Shown: piece after piece, positions 1 through 5,709 of the stretch
How positions within the stretch are numbered: the first letter of the stretch is position 1
Layout: each line of letters starts with the position of its first letter
Assembly (NCBI GenBank): GCA_030271565.1
Contig: JARXKR010000012.1
Location: forward strand, 1 to 8,722
Reading direction: 5' to 3'
DNA from: Pseudomonadota bacterium
Lineage (GTDB): Bacteria > Pseudomonadota > Alphaproteobacteria > Sphingomonadales > Sphingomonadaceae
DNA: 8,722 nt
The notes under the pieces: generated by a model
Databases searched by the model: none
Told to the model about the DNA's origin: nothing
Seen by the model: only the letters and a program-made list of their open reading frames with translations
Translations under genes and position numbers: made by a program

Positions 1-407
1 CCGAGATAGCCCGGGGTCACCGGCACTCCGGCCGCTTCCATCAGCTGCTTGGCCGCGTCCTTCAGCCCCATCGCGGTGATACTGGCCGGTTTGGGCCCGA
101 CCCAGATCAGCCCGGCATCGATCACGCTCTGCGCGAACTCGGCGTTTTCGGAGAGGAAGCCATAACCCGGATGGATCGCCTCGGCCCCGCTGGCCTTGGC
201 CGCAGCGATGATCTTTGCGCCGACCAGATAGCTTTCGCGCGCGGGCGAGGGGCCGATATGCACCGCCTCATCGGCTTGCCGCACGTGCAGCGCCTTGGCG
301 TCGGCATCCGAATAAACCGCGACGGTGCGGATGCCCATCGCGCGGGCGGTGCGGATGATCCGGCAGGCGATTTCGCCGCGGTTGGCAATCAGGAGAGAGG
401 AAAACAT
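1..407 (-). CDS. mccA: Biotin carboxylase subunit of an acyl-CoA carboxylase, N-terminal part (probably methylcrotonyl-CoA carboxylase alpha)
   Basis: The gene enters from the left edge on the minus strand, so only the first 135 codons are present. The protein opens with MFSSLLIANRGEIACRII, the typical start of the biotin carboxylase N-terminal domain, and carries IHPGYGFLSENAEF at residues 79-92. A GLKDAAKQLM segment at 114-123 puts a lysine at 116, the position of the ATP-contacting lysine in E. coli AccC. In this family the subunit uses ATP and bicarbonate to carboxylate biotin, which a partner beta subunit transfers to an acyl-CoA. The wording HIGPSPARESYL and GLKDAAKQLMEAAGVPVTPG resembles methylcrotonyl-CoA carboxylase alpha of leucine breakdown more than AccC, but propionyl-CoA or acetyl-CoA carboxylase cannot be excluded without the C-terminus and neighbours. 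No clear Shine-Dalgarno sequence precedes the ATG. It diverges from the cytochrome c gene. Confidence 0.88.
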   Translation of the reverse strand, partial: MFSSLLIANRGEIACRIIRTARAMGIRTVAVYSDADAKALHVRQADEAVHIGPSPARESYLVGAKIIAAAKASGAEAIHPGYGFLSENAEFAQSVIDAGLIWVGPKPASITAMGLKDAAKQLMEAAGVPVTPGYL

Positions 408-450
408 GGGGGCAATGGCTAGAGGGCATTGCTGCGCGCCGCAATGGCCC

Positions 451-479
451 TTGCAACGCGCGCGCGCGCTGACTAGAGC
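451..479 (+). promoter_or_regulatory. Putative sigma70-type promoter for the cytochrome c gene
   Basis: A TTGCAA hexamer at 451-456 stands 17 bp before TAGAGC at 474-479, which gives a leader of about 37 nt before the ATG at 523. The -10 resembles the TAGAGG proposed for the tRNA gene in this window. The spacer contains an uninterrupted alternating CG tract at 457-469. TTGCAA is its own reverse complement, so it could also act as a -35 for the divergent carboxylase gene, but the -10 in that direction is poor. The call rests on spacing and similarity only. Confidence 0.4.
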
Positions 480-522
480 GACGCGCGAACGCACAGGTGC
501 ATTTCCCAACGGGGCTTATCGG

Positions 523-1416
523 ATGGCAGACCGCTTTAACACCATCGCTGGCTGGACGCTGTTTTCGGGCATCGTCGCGCTCGGACTGTCGAGCATTGCC
601 GGTCACTATTTCGAGGCGGGCAAGTTCGAAAAGCCCGAGAAGCCCGGATACAAGATTGCCGGCGTTTCGGACGACGATGAAAAAGCCGGCGGCGAAGCTG
701 CGGCCCCGTTCGAATCGTTCCTCGCCACTGCTGACGTCGCCAAGGGCGAAGCCAGCTTCAAGAAGTGCATGTCCTGCCACACGGTCGATCAGGGCGGGGC
801 CAACGGGCAGGGCCCGAACCTCTACGCCGTTCTGGGCGACGGGATCGCGCAGGGCCGGGGCGGGTTTGCCTTCTCCGACGCGCTCAAGGCCAAGGGCGGC
901 AAGTGGGACTGGACCAGCCTCAATGCCTGGCTCGAAGCGCCCAGTGCCTTCGCCAGCGGGACCAAAATGAGCTTTGCCGGGCTGACCGACCCGCAGGAAC
1001 GCGCCAATGTGATGGTCTATTTGAATTCCAAGGGCTCCAATCTGCCCTTACCCGCAGTTCCAGCGGCTCCCGCTGCCGGTACAGCTGCAACCGCAGTGGC
1101 GCTGGTCGGCGATGCCGCCAAGGGCCAGAAGAGCTTCGCCAAGTGCGCCTCGTGCCACACCATCGCGCCGGGCGGTCCGAATGGCCAGGGACCGAACCTT
1201 GCCGGGATCTACGGCGACAAGAAGGGTGAAGGCCGCGGCGGCTTTGCCTTCTCCGACGGGCTCAAGGCCAAGGGCGGAACCTGGGACGATGCCAGCCTCG
1301 ATGCCTGGCTGAGCAACCCGAGCGGCTATGTCCCGGGCACGAAGATGAGCTTTGCCGGGCTCAGCGACGCGCAGGAACGCGCCAACGTGATCGCGTACCT
1401 GAAGACCGCGAAGTAA
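523..1416 (+). CDS. Membrane-anchored dihaem cytochrome c with two tandem class I domains
   Basis: The product is 297 aa. An uncleaved N-terminal anchor spans roughly residues 10-29 (hydrophobic, after MADRFNTIAGW), followed by a charged, flexible linker. Two cytochrome c domains follow. The first has CMSCH at 82-86 and an axial-ligand candidate Met149 in GTKMSFAGL. The second has CASCH at 208-212 and Met275 in the same motif. Both features are offset by exactly 126 residues, so the domains are collinear, and an Ala/Pro-rich linker near 173-195 separates them. By family knowledge this is a periplasm-facing electron carrier between the bc1 complex and terminal oxidases, like CycM or cytochrome cy; a specific partner is not visible. 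I chose ATG 523 because it starts just before the anchor. Upstream ATGs, such as 325, would overlap the divergent carboxylase and add an unlikely Arg-rich leader. The Shine-Dalgarno is weak. Confidence 0.9.
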   Translation: MADRFNTIAGWTLFSGIVALGLSSIAGHYFEAGKFEKPEKPGYKIAGVSDDDEKAGGEAAAPFESFLATADVAKGEASFKKCMSCHTVDQGGANGQGPNLYAVLGDGIAQGRGGFAFSDALKAKGGKWDWTSLNAWLEAPSAFASGTKMSFAGLTDPQERANVMVYLNSKGSNLPLPAVPAAPAAGTAATAVALVGDAAKGQKSFAKCASCHTIAPGGPNGQGPNLAGIYGDKKGEGRGGFAFSDGLKAKGGTWDDASLDAWLSNPSGYVPGTKMSFAGLSDAQERANVIAYLKTAK

Positions 1417-1436
1417 ATCTACTCGCCAACGAATTC

Positions 1437-1468
1437 AAAAGGGCGGGGCTGGAAGGCTCCGCCCTTTT
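1437..1468. terminator. Rho-independent terminator after the cytochrome c gene
   Basis: A 13-bp stem pairs 1437-1449 with 1456-1468, containing one G-T pair, around the 6-nt loop TGGAAG. The arms begin with AAAA and end with TTTT, so the structure can work in both directions. It lies 20 bp after the cytochrome stop codon. It may also stop readthrough from the converging rlmE gene. Confidence 0.82.
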
Positions 1469-1477
1469 GGCGTGCGG

Positions 1478-1542
1478 TGTGGTTCGCTGGACCGCATGGA
1501 CCACAGTCTTACGTGCAAAAAGCGAACCGGTTCCTGCGGTCC
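1478..1542. other. Intergenic region with interleaved inverted repeats
   Basis: GGTTCGCT (1481-1488) is followed directly by GGACCGCA (1489-1496). Their exact complements appear later in the same order: AGCGAACC (1521-1528) and TGCGGTCC (1535-1542). The two 8-bp helices therefore interleave in an A-B-A'-B' order. A third possible helix, TGTGGT (1478-1483) with ACCACA (1500-1505), competes with them. The region lies between the 3' ends of two convergent genes. The rest of 1469-1637 shows no gene. Confidence 0.45.
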
Positions 1543-1637
1543 GCGAAGGGGGGATCAACGAGGAGAAAGAGCCGAGGGGAATGTGACGCGTGCAACCGAT
1601 GTAGGAAAGGGATTTTGAATTCGGGGCACTCCCGAAC

Positions 1638-2294
1638 CTAACCCTTGAACCCTTGCGCAATCACGTACCATTCGGACGAATCCTTGCGGCTTGATGGCGG
1701 CTTGGCGTGCTTGACCGTGGTGAAGTGCTTCTTCAGCAGCGTCAGCAATTCGGCATCGGTCCCGCCCGCCAGGACCTTGGCGATGAACGCGCCGCCGGGC
1801 GCCAGCTGCTCGATTGCGAAGTGCGCCGCGGTTTCGACCAGACCCATCGTGCGCAGATGATCGGTCTGCTTGTGGCCGACGGTGTTGGCAGCCATGTCCG
1901 ACACCACCAGATCGGGCGCGCCGCCCAGCGCCTCGATCAGCGCGGCGGGGGCGGCGTCGGCCATGAAGTCCATCTCGAAAATGGTGACGCCTTCGATCGC
2001 CTCGGTCGGCAACAGGTCGATCCCGACCACTGTCGCCGCGGGCGCGCGTTGGCGCACCACCTGGCTCCACCCGCCCGGCGCAATCCCTAGATCGACCACG
2101 CGCTGGACGCGCTTGAGCAAAGCGTACTTGTCATCGAGTTCGAGCAATTTGAACGCCGCGCGGCTGCGCCAGCCGTCGGCCTTGGCCTGCCGCACATAAG
2201 GATCGTTCAATTGCCTGGTCAGCCAGCGTGCGCTGCTGGCCGAGCGGTTCTTGCCGGTCTTGAGCCGCTCGGGGCCCTTGCCACTTCCCCTCAT
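1638..2294 (-). CDS. rlmE: 23S rRNA (uridine-2'-O)-methyltransferase RlmE (FtsJ/RrmJ)
   Basis: The 218-aa product is a SAM-dependent Rossmann methyltransferase that, in the family, 2'-O-methylates U2552 in the A-loop of 23S rRNA late in 50S assembly. The SAM motif VVDLGIAPGGWSQVV lies at 66-80 and GIDLLP at 91-96. The catalytic K-D-K-E set is present: Lys49 in RSRAAFKLLE, Asp133 in VVSDMAAN, Lys173 in FIAKVLAGG and Glu208 in SSEWYVIAQG. A basic N-terminal tail of about 25 residues (RGSGKGPERLKTGKNRSAS) is longer than in E. coli and is probably disordered. The start ATG at 2294 overlaps the stop of the upstream ppx gene as ATGA, indicating translational coupling; no longer start is plausible because upstream sequence in this frame is the shadow of ppx. 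Confidence 0.95.
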   Translation of the reverse strand: MRGSGKGPERLKTGKNRSASSARWLTRQLNDPYVRQAKADGWRSRAAFKLLELDDKYALLKRVQRVVDLGIAPGGWSQVVRQRAPAATVVGIDLLPTEAIEGVTIFEMDFMADAAPAALIEALGGAPDLVVSDMAANTVGHKQTDHLRTMGLVETAAHFAIEQLAPGGAFIAKVLAGGTDAELLTLLKKHFTTVKHAKPPSSRKDSSEWYVIAQGFKG

Positions 2295-3523
2295 ATCCGG
2301 CCCCGGCGCGCATTGCGCAATGCTGCGCGACTCTTCTCGCCCGCGCCGCCTGCGGCCATCATCGAGCGCAGGATGCCCTCGCGGATGCCGCGGTCGGCGA
2401 CGCCGAGGCGGTTCGCCGGCCACAGTGCGAAGATCGTCTGGAGGATCGCGCAGCCCGCCACCACCAGGTCGGCCCGCTCGCGCCCGATGCACGGCTGGGC
2501 GCGGCGTTCGTCGGGGCTCATCAGCGCGAGCCGCTGGCACAGCTGGCTCATCTCTTCGGCCGAGACAATCAGGCCGTCGACCGCGCGGCGATCGTACTGC
2601 GGCAGCCCGAGGTGCAGGCTGGCGAGTGTGGTCACCGTGCCGCTGGTGCCGAGCAGCCGCAGCGACAGCGCCGGGGCGACCTTGGCCGCTGCATCCTGCA
2701 TCCGGCCGGCAAAGGGCGCGAGACTGTCGCGCACCAATTGGCACATCAGGTCATAGCGTTCAGCCCGGCCCAGCGCATCGGCGGGTTCGGCTGGGCAGCT
2801 TTCGGTCAGCGAGACCACGCCCCACGGCACCGATTGCCAATCGTGGATCTGCGGCGGCATCCCGGCACGGTTTTCGACCAGCACCAGCTCGGTCGAGCCG
2901 CCGCCGATATCGAAGATGATCGCCGGGCCGTCGCCTTCCTCAAGCAGCAGGTGGCAGCCCATCACCGCCAGCCGAGCTTCTTCCTTGGCGCTGATGATAT
3001 CGAGCAGAATGCCGGTTTCGCGCGCCACCAGGTCGATGAATTCACCGCCATTCTCGGCCCGGCGGCAGGCTTCGGTGGCGACCGAGCGGGCGAGGTGGAC
3101 ATTGCGGCGCTGGAGCTTGTCGGCGCAGACCTTGAGCGCGCCCAATGTGCGCTCCATCGCCGCGTCGCTGAGCCGGCCGCTTTGGGCGAGTCCTTCGCCC
3201 AGCCGGACCACCCGGCTGAAGGCGTCGATCACGGTGAAGTGGTCGCCCGCCGGGCGCGCAATCAGCAAGCGGCAGTTGTTGGTGCCAAGGTCGATCGCGG
3301 CAAAGGCCTGGCGATTGAACGGAAGGGTTCGATTTGCGGTATCACTTTGCCAGCCGGTGACGACTGCGCCAGCGGAGGGCGAATCAGTCATGCTACGGCC
3401 ACCGGGCCGGCGCGAAAGGTCTTGTGGAAGCGGAGCGGCATGGGCGCCATGGCCCTGTCCCTCTGGATCGTCGCTTCCGCTCACCTCCTGCTCGCGCAGT
3501 TCCGGCGGAGAATTGTCCGCCAT
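2291..3523 (-). CDS. ppx: Ppx/GppA-family phosphatase (exopolyphosphatase or pppGpp phosphohydrolase)
   Basis: The product is 410 aa from the chosen ATG. It has the actin-like ATPase fold of the family: FAAIDLGTNNCRLLIARP at 74-91 (phosphate-1 loop), VVRLGEGL near 105-112, SVATEACRRAEN at 147-158, IIFDIGGGSTELVLVE at 202-217 and LLGTSGTVTTLASL further on. Known members hydrolyse terminal phosphates of polyphosphate or convert pppGpp to ppGpp; sequence alone does not separate the two. It lacks the C-terminal domains of the roughly 510-residue E. coli Ppx, as is usual for short alphaproteobacterial forms. The start is uncertain. ATG 3523 has AAGAG about 10 nt upstream and adds a Gly/Pro/charged tail before the fold; ATG 3391 (366 aa) has GGTGG 7 nt upstream and may be the true start. 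A 6-bp GC hairpin at 3547-3564 lies in the leader. The stop overlaps rlmE (ATGA), so the two form an operon. Confidence 0.9.
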   Translation of the reverse strand: MADNSPPELREQEVSGSDDPEGQGHGAHAAPLPQDLSRRPGGRSMTDSPSAGAVVTGWQSDTANRTLPFNRQAFAAIDLGTNNCRLLIARPAGDHFTVIDAFSRVVRLGEGLAQSGRLSDAAMERTLGALKVCADKLQRRNVHLARSVATEACRRAENGGEFIDLVARETGILLDIISAKEEARLAVMGCHLLLEEGDGPAIIFDIGGGSTELVLVENRAGMPPQIHDWQSVPWGVVSLTESCPAEPADALGRAERYDLMCQLVRDSLAPFAGRMQDAAAKVAPALSLRLLGTSGTVTTLASLHLGLPQYDRRAVDGLIVSAEEMSQLCQRLALMSPDERRAQPCIGRERADLVVAGCAILQTIFALWPANRLGVADRGIREGILRSMMAAGGAGEKSRAALRNARRGRI

Positions 3524-3624
3524 TGCAATTGCACTCTTATTGTTATCCCGCCCCACGCGGCGGGTACCTGACCGACGGAATAGCCGGGGCGGCTGCGCGG
3601 GGCAAGCGCGCATCGTGCACCTGC

Positions 3625-3653
3625 TTGACGCGCCGCGTGGGTGATCCTAGAGG
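3625..3653 (+). promoter_or_regulatory. Promoter of the tRNA-Gln gene
   Basis: TTGACG at 3625-3630 and TAGAGG at 3648-3653 are separated by 17 bp, placing the transcription start near 3660, about five bases before the mature tRNA. The -35 is one base from consensus; the -10 is poor against TATAAT. The location makes the call plausible. Confidence 0.55.
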
Positions 3654-3664
3654 CACCGGCCTGT

Positions 3665-3738
3665 TGCCCCGTCGTCTAAAGGTAAGACTACGGTCTCTGA
3701 CACCGTCAATCGAGGTTCGAATCCTCGCGGGGCATCCA
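3665..3738 (+). tRNA. tRNA-Gln (anticodon CTG)
   Basis: The sequence folds into a complete cloverleaf. The 7-bp acceptor stem pairs 3665-3671 with 3728-3734. The D arm is GTCT/AGAC (3674-3677 with 3685-3688) around a 7-nt loop. The anticodon stem is ACGGT/ACCGT (3690-3694 with 3702-3706). The variable loop is 4 nt and the T arm is CGAGG/CCTCG around TTCGAAT. The anticodon CTG (3697-3699) reads CAG glutamine codons. Base 73 is T and the CCA end is encoded (3736-3738). The first pair U1-A72 is the feature GatCAB uses to recognise tRNA-Gln, and the small D loop and short variable loop are Glu-like. Six Ts follow at 3741-3746. Confidence 0.95.
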
Positions 3739-3755
3739 GCTTTTTTGCCAGGTGC

Positions 3756-3777
3756 GCTATCGACATCCGTCGATAGC
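3756..3777. repeat. Perfect 9-bp hairpin after the tRNA
   Basis: GCTATCGAC (3756-3764) and GTCGATAGC (3769-3777) are exact complements around the 4-nt loop ATCC. No T-run follows on the plus strand, so it is not a canonical terminator. An outer TGCCA (3746-3750) can also pair with TGGCA (3779-3783), which would compete with the larger inverted repeat that follows. Confidence 0.75.
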
Positions 3778-3778
3778 T

Positions 3779-3867
3779 TGGCATCACCGGCCCACGCCCC
3801 CTGCCCGACCACCCGTTCATGGTAACCTATGGGGTGGTCGGGCAGGGGGCGTGGGCCGGTGATGCCA
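3779..3867. repeat. Perfect 36-bp inverted repeat with 17-nt spacer
   Basis: The left arm 3779-3814 and the right arm 3832-3867 are exact reverse complements over all 36 bases. The spacer (3815-3831) is GTTCATGGTAACCTATG. The arms are about 70% GC, start with TGGCATCACCGG and end with CCGGTGATGCCA. As RNA this would be an extremely stable hairpin on either strand; as DNA it can extrude as a cruciform. No open reading frame with coding character covers it. A TGCCAGG direct repeat sits at 3746-3752 and 3863-3869. Confidence 0.9.
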
Positions 3868-3906
3868 GGAAAACCCGGACGGGTTTTCCGCACCGGCGTG
3901 AGCCGG
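3868..3906. repeat. Two further adjacent hairpins upstream of the LOG gene
   Basis: GGAAAACCC (3868-3876) pairs perfectly with GGGTTTTCC (3881-3889) around GGAC. Three bases later CCGGC (3893-3897) pairs with GCCGG (3902-3906) around GTGA, a GNRA-type tetraloop. The first begins at the base right after the 36-bp inverted repeat. Together with the preceding two structures this makes a nearly continuous hairpin array ending 55 bp before the start of the next gene. The remaining 3907-3961 holds a TTGACA at 3927-3932 without a convincing -10. Confidence 0.65.
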
Positions 3907-3961
3907 ACAACGAATCCAACCCCCCTTTGACACTCGCCATACAACGCGCGACAAGGCTCCA

Positions 3962-4837
3962 ATGACAGAAGAAACCCCAGAAAAGCGGCTCAACCGCGGC
4001 CGTTTCTACAAGGCCGAGCAAGAAGCCTCATTCGTCGAATCGCACGTTGTTTCGACCCCGCAAACCCGCGATCCGGCGTACAAGCTGGCGTTCCGCGACA
4101 CCGACTTCCTGCTCCGGCAGGAACTGCGCCCGGTGCGCTTCCAGCTCGAACTGCTCAAATGCGAGATGCTGCTCGAGGAGGCCGGGATTGGCTCGACCTT
4201 GGTGTGCTATGGCTCGGCGCGGATCCCCTCGCCCGAAATGGCCGAGGCGGCGCTGGCCTCAGCTACCACGCCTGAGCGCAAGGCGGTGGTTGAACGCTTG
4301 GTCGCCAATTCCAAATACTACGATCAGGCGCGCGAGCTTGCCCGGATCGCTTCAAGCTGCGGGATCGTCGAGAAGGGCATGCGCCAGTTCGTGGTCTGCT
4401 CGGGCGGCGGGCCTTCGATCATGGAAGCCGCCAATCGCGGCGCGGCGGATGCCGGGGCAGAGACGATCGGGCTCAACATCGTACTCCCGCACGAGCAGGC
4501 GCCAAACCAGTACGTCACCCCGCACCTCGCGTTCCAGTTCCACTACTTCGCGCTGCGCAAGATGCACTTCCTGCTGCGCGCCAAGGCGGTCGCGGTGTTC
4601 CCCGGCGGGTTCGGCACGCTCGATGAATTCATGGAACTGCTGACTCTCATCCAGACTGGCAAGATGAAGCCGATTCCGATCCTGCTGTTCGGCAAGGAAT
4701 TCTGGACCCGGGTGCTCAATTTCGAGGCGATGGCCGAGGAAGGCGTGATCAACCACGCGGACCTCGATTTGATCACCTGGGTCGAAAGCGCCGGGGAAGC
4801 CTGGGCCAAGATCGAAGAGTTTTACGAGCTGACTTAA
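3962..4837 (+). CDS. LOG-family nucleotide 5'-monophosphate phosphoribohydrolase
   Basis: The 291-aa protein belongs to the family once annotated as 'lysine decarboxylase', whose members cleave nucleoside monophosphates to base and ribose 5-phosphate (plant LOG, bacterial PpnN-like enzymes). The Rossmann core has VCYGSARIPSP at about 81-91, GGGPSIMEAANRGA from 148 and the diagnostic PGGFGTLDEF motif at 214-223, whose Glu222 and neighbouring residues form the active site. The first 80 or so residues are an extension absent from minimal LOG proteins of about 190 aa. The true substrate (purine, pyrimidine or cytokinin nucleotide) cannot be read from sequence. AAGG five bases before ATG 3962 is a good ribosome site. 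The gene converges on thiD, and the two stops overlap in TTAA. Confidence 0.88.
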   Translation: MTEETPEKRLNRGRFYKAEQEASFVESHVVSTPQTRDPAYKLAFRDTDFLLRQELRPVRFQLELLKCEMLLEEAGIGSTLVCYGSARIPSPEMAEAALASATTPERKAVVERLVANSKYYDQARELARIASSCGIVEKGMRQFVVCSGGGPSIMEAANRGAADAGAETIGLNIVLPHEQAPNQYVTPHLAFQFHYFALRKMHFLLRAKAVAVFPGGFGTLDEFMELLTLIQTGKMKPIPILLFGKEFWTRVLNFEAMAEEGVINHADLDLITWVESAGEAWAKIEEFYELT

Positions 4838-5583
4838 CCGCGCGCCTCGGCGTGACCCAAAGGCCCGTTCCCCGCCCCAAACCCCGGTGCGGCGCGCAAG
4901 GCCGAGCGGACGAACAGCCGCGCCCGGTCGACGGCTTCGGGGAGCGGCACACCCTTGGCGAGGTATGTCGCGATCGCGCTCGATAGCGTGCAGCCGGTGC
5001 CGTGGGTGTGGCGGGTGTGGATGCGGGTCCCGGCCATGACGAGCGGTTCCTCACCGGGGATGACCAGCACGTCTTCGATGCGCTCGCTTGTCCCGTCGCC
5101 GCCCTTGGCAAGGTAAGTCACGCCGCGCGCGATCATGCCCTCATGCCCGCCCAGCGCAGCCAGTTCGGCCACATTGGGCGTGGTCAGCGTGGCGAGCTGC
5201 ATCAGCCGTTCGAACGCCGCGATGGTTTCGGCATCGGCCAGAGCCGCACCGCTGCTCGCGACCATCACCGGATCGAACACCACCGGCACCGCCAGCGTGG
5301 CAATCCGCTCGGCCACGACGGCTGCAATCGCGGGAGAACCGAGCATGCCGATCTTGATCGCGTCCACCCCGATATCGCCGACGCAAGCATCGATTTGCGC
5401 CGCTACCAGCTCGGGTGACAGCATTTGGGCCGCGCTGACCCCCAGCGTGTTCTGCGCAGTGATCGCGGTGATCGCGCTCATCGCATAGCCGCCGAGCACG
5501 GTGATGGTCTTGATGTCGGCCTGGATCCCGGCGCCGCCCGAGCTGTCGGATCCGGCGATGGAGAGGATGCGGGGTGGGGGCAT
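4834..5583 (-). CDS. thiD: Hydroxymethylpyrimidine / phosphomethylpyrimidine kinase ThiD
   Basis: The 249-aa product is a ribokinase-fold kinase that phosphorylates HMP and then HMP-P to HMP-PP for thiamine synthesis. Motifs run in family order: ILSIAGSDSSGGAGIQADIK at 6-25, TAQNT at 42-46 (pyrimidine contact), VFDPVMVASSGAAL at 102-115 and THGTGCTLSSAIA at 193-205, with the catalytic-loop Cys198. Length and motif spacing are normal. ATG 5583 is preferred; a TTG two codons upstream (5589) is also open, and neither has a clear Shine-Dalgarno. No TPP riboswitch is recognisable upstream. Instead, an inverted pair of a dispersed repeat lies 30 bp before the start. The stop overlaps that of the convergent LOG gene. 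Confidence 0.95.
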   Translation of the reverse strand: MPPPRILSIAGSDSSGGAGIQADIKTITVLGGYAMSAITAITAQNTLGVSAAQMLSPELVAAQIDACVGDIGVDAIKIGMLGSPAIAAVVAERIATLAVPVVFDPVMVASSGAALADAETIAAFERLMQLATLTTPNVAELAALGGHEGMIARGVTYLAKGGDGTSERIEDVLVIPGEEPLVMAGTRIHTRHTHGTGCTLSSAIATYLAKGVPLPEAVDRARLFVRSALRAAPGFGAGNGPLGHAEARG

Positions 5584-5612
5584 CAGCAAGTTGGGCTTGG
5601 GCGGCGCGTGGC

Positions 5613-5687
5613 CTTCGACAGGCTCAGGCTGAGCGGACTCTTTTCGAGCCAGAATCCCAAGGTCCGCTCATGCTGAGCCTGTCGAAG
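5613..5687. repeat. Inverted pair of a dispersed CTTCGACAGGCTCAG repeat (upstream of thiD)
   Basis: Arms 5613-5638 and 5662-5687 are reverse complements at 24 of 26 positions, around a 23-nt loop. Each arm holds the core CTTCGACAGGCTCAG, which also occurs as CTTCGACAAGCTCAG in the other gap. The core is a familiar dispersed REP-like sequence in sphingomonads and other proteobacteria. It lies between the DUF1272 gene and thiD and could form a hairpin in a shared transcript. Confidence 0.8.
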
Positions 5688-5709
5688 CACGCGCGCAGGA
5701 CTCACCCAA

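Noticed and set aside
1620..1636. Small hairpin TTCGGG/CCCGAA just after rlmE as its terminator
   Set aside because: The stem is only 6 bp and no T-run follows on the minus strand.
1361..1660. Minus-strand open frame of 99 codons after rlmE
   Set aside because: It runs through the terminator and into the cytochrome gene antisense, with no Shine-Dalgarno and no recognisable domain.
2612..3571. Plus-strand open frame of 319 codons opposite ppx
   Set aside because: It is antisense to ppx, which shows the full set of ASKHA motifs.
3739..3746. T6 run after tRNA-Gln as a classical terminator
   Set aside because: There is no dedicated hairpin before the Ts apart from the tRNA itself; readthrough into the hairpin array remains possible.
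3927..3945. TTGACA at 3927-3932 as a promoter for the LOG gene
   Set aside because: The nearest -10-like TACAAC is only 7 bp away, and the position at 17 bp (GACAAG) does not match.
3543..3962. Minus-strand open frame of 139 codons across the tRNA and palindrome
   Set aside because: It translates the tRNA gene and both arms of the inverted repeat, has no family resemblance, and is a composition artefact.
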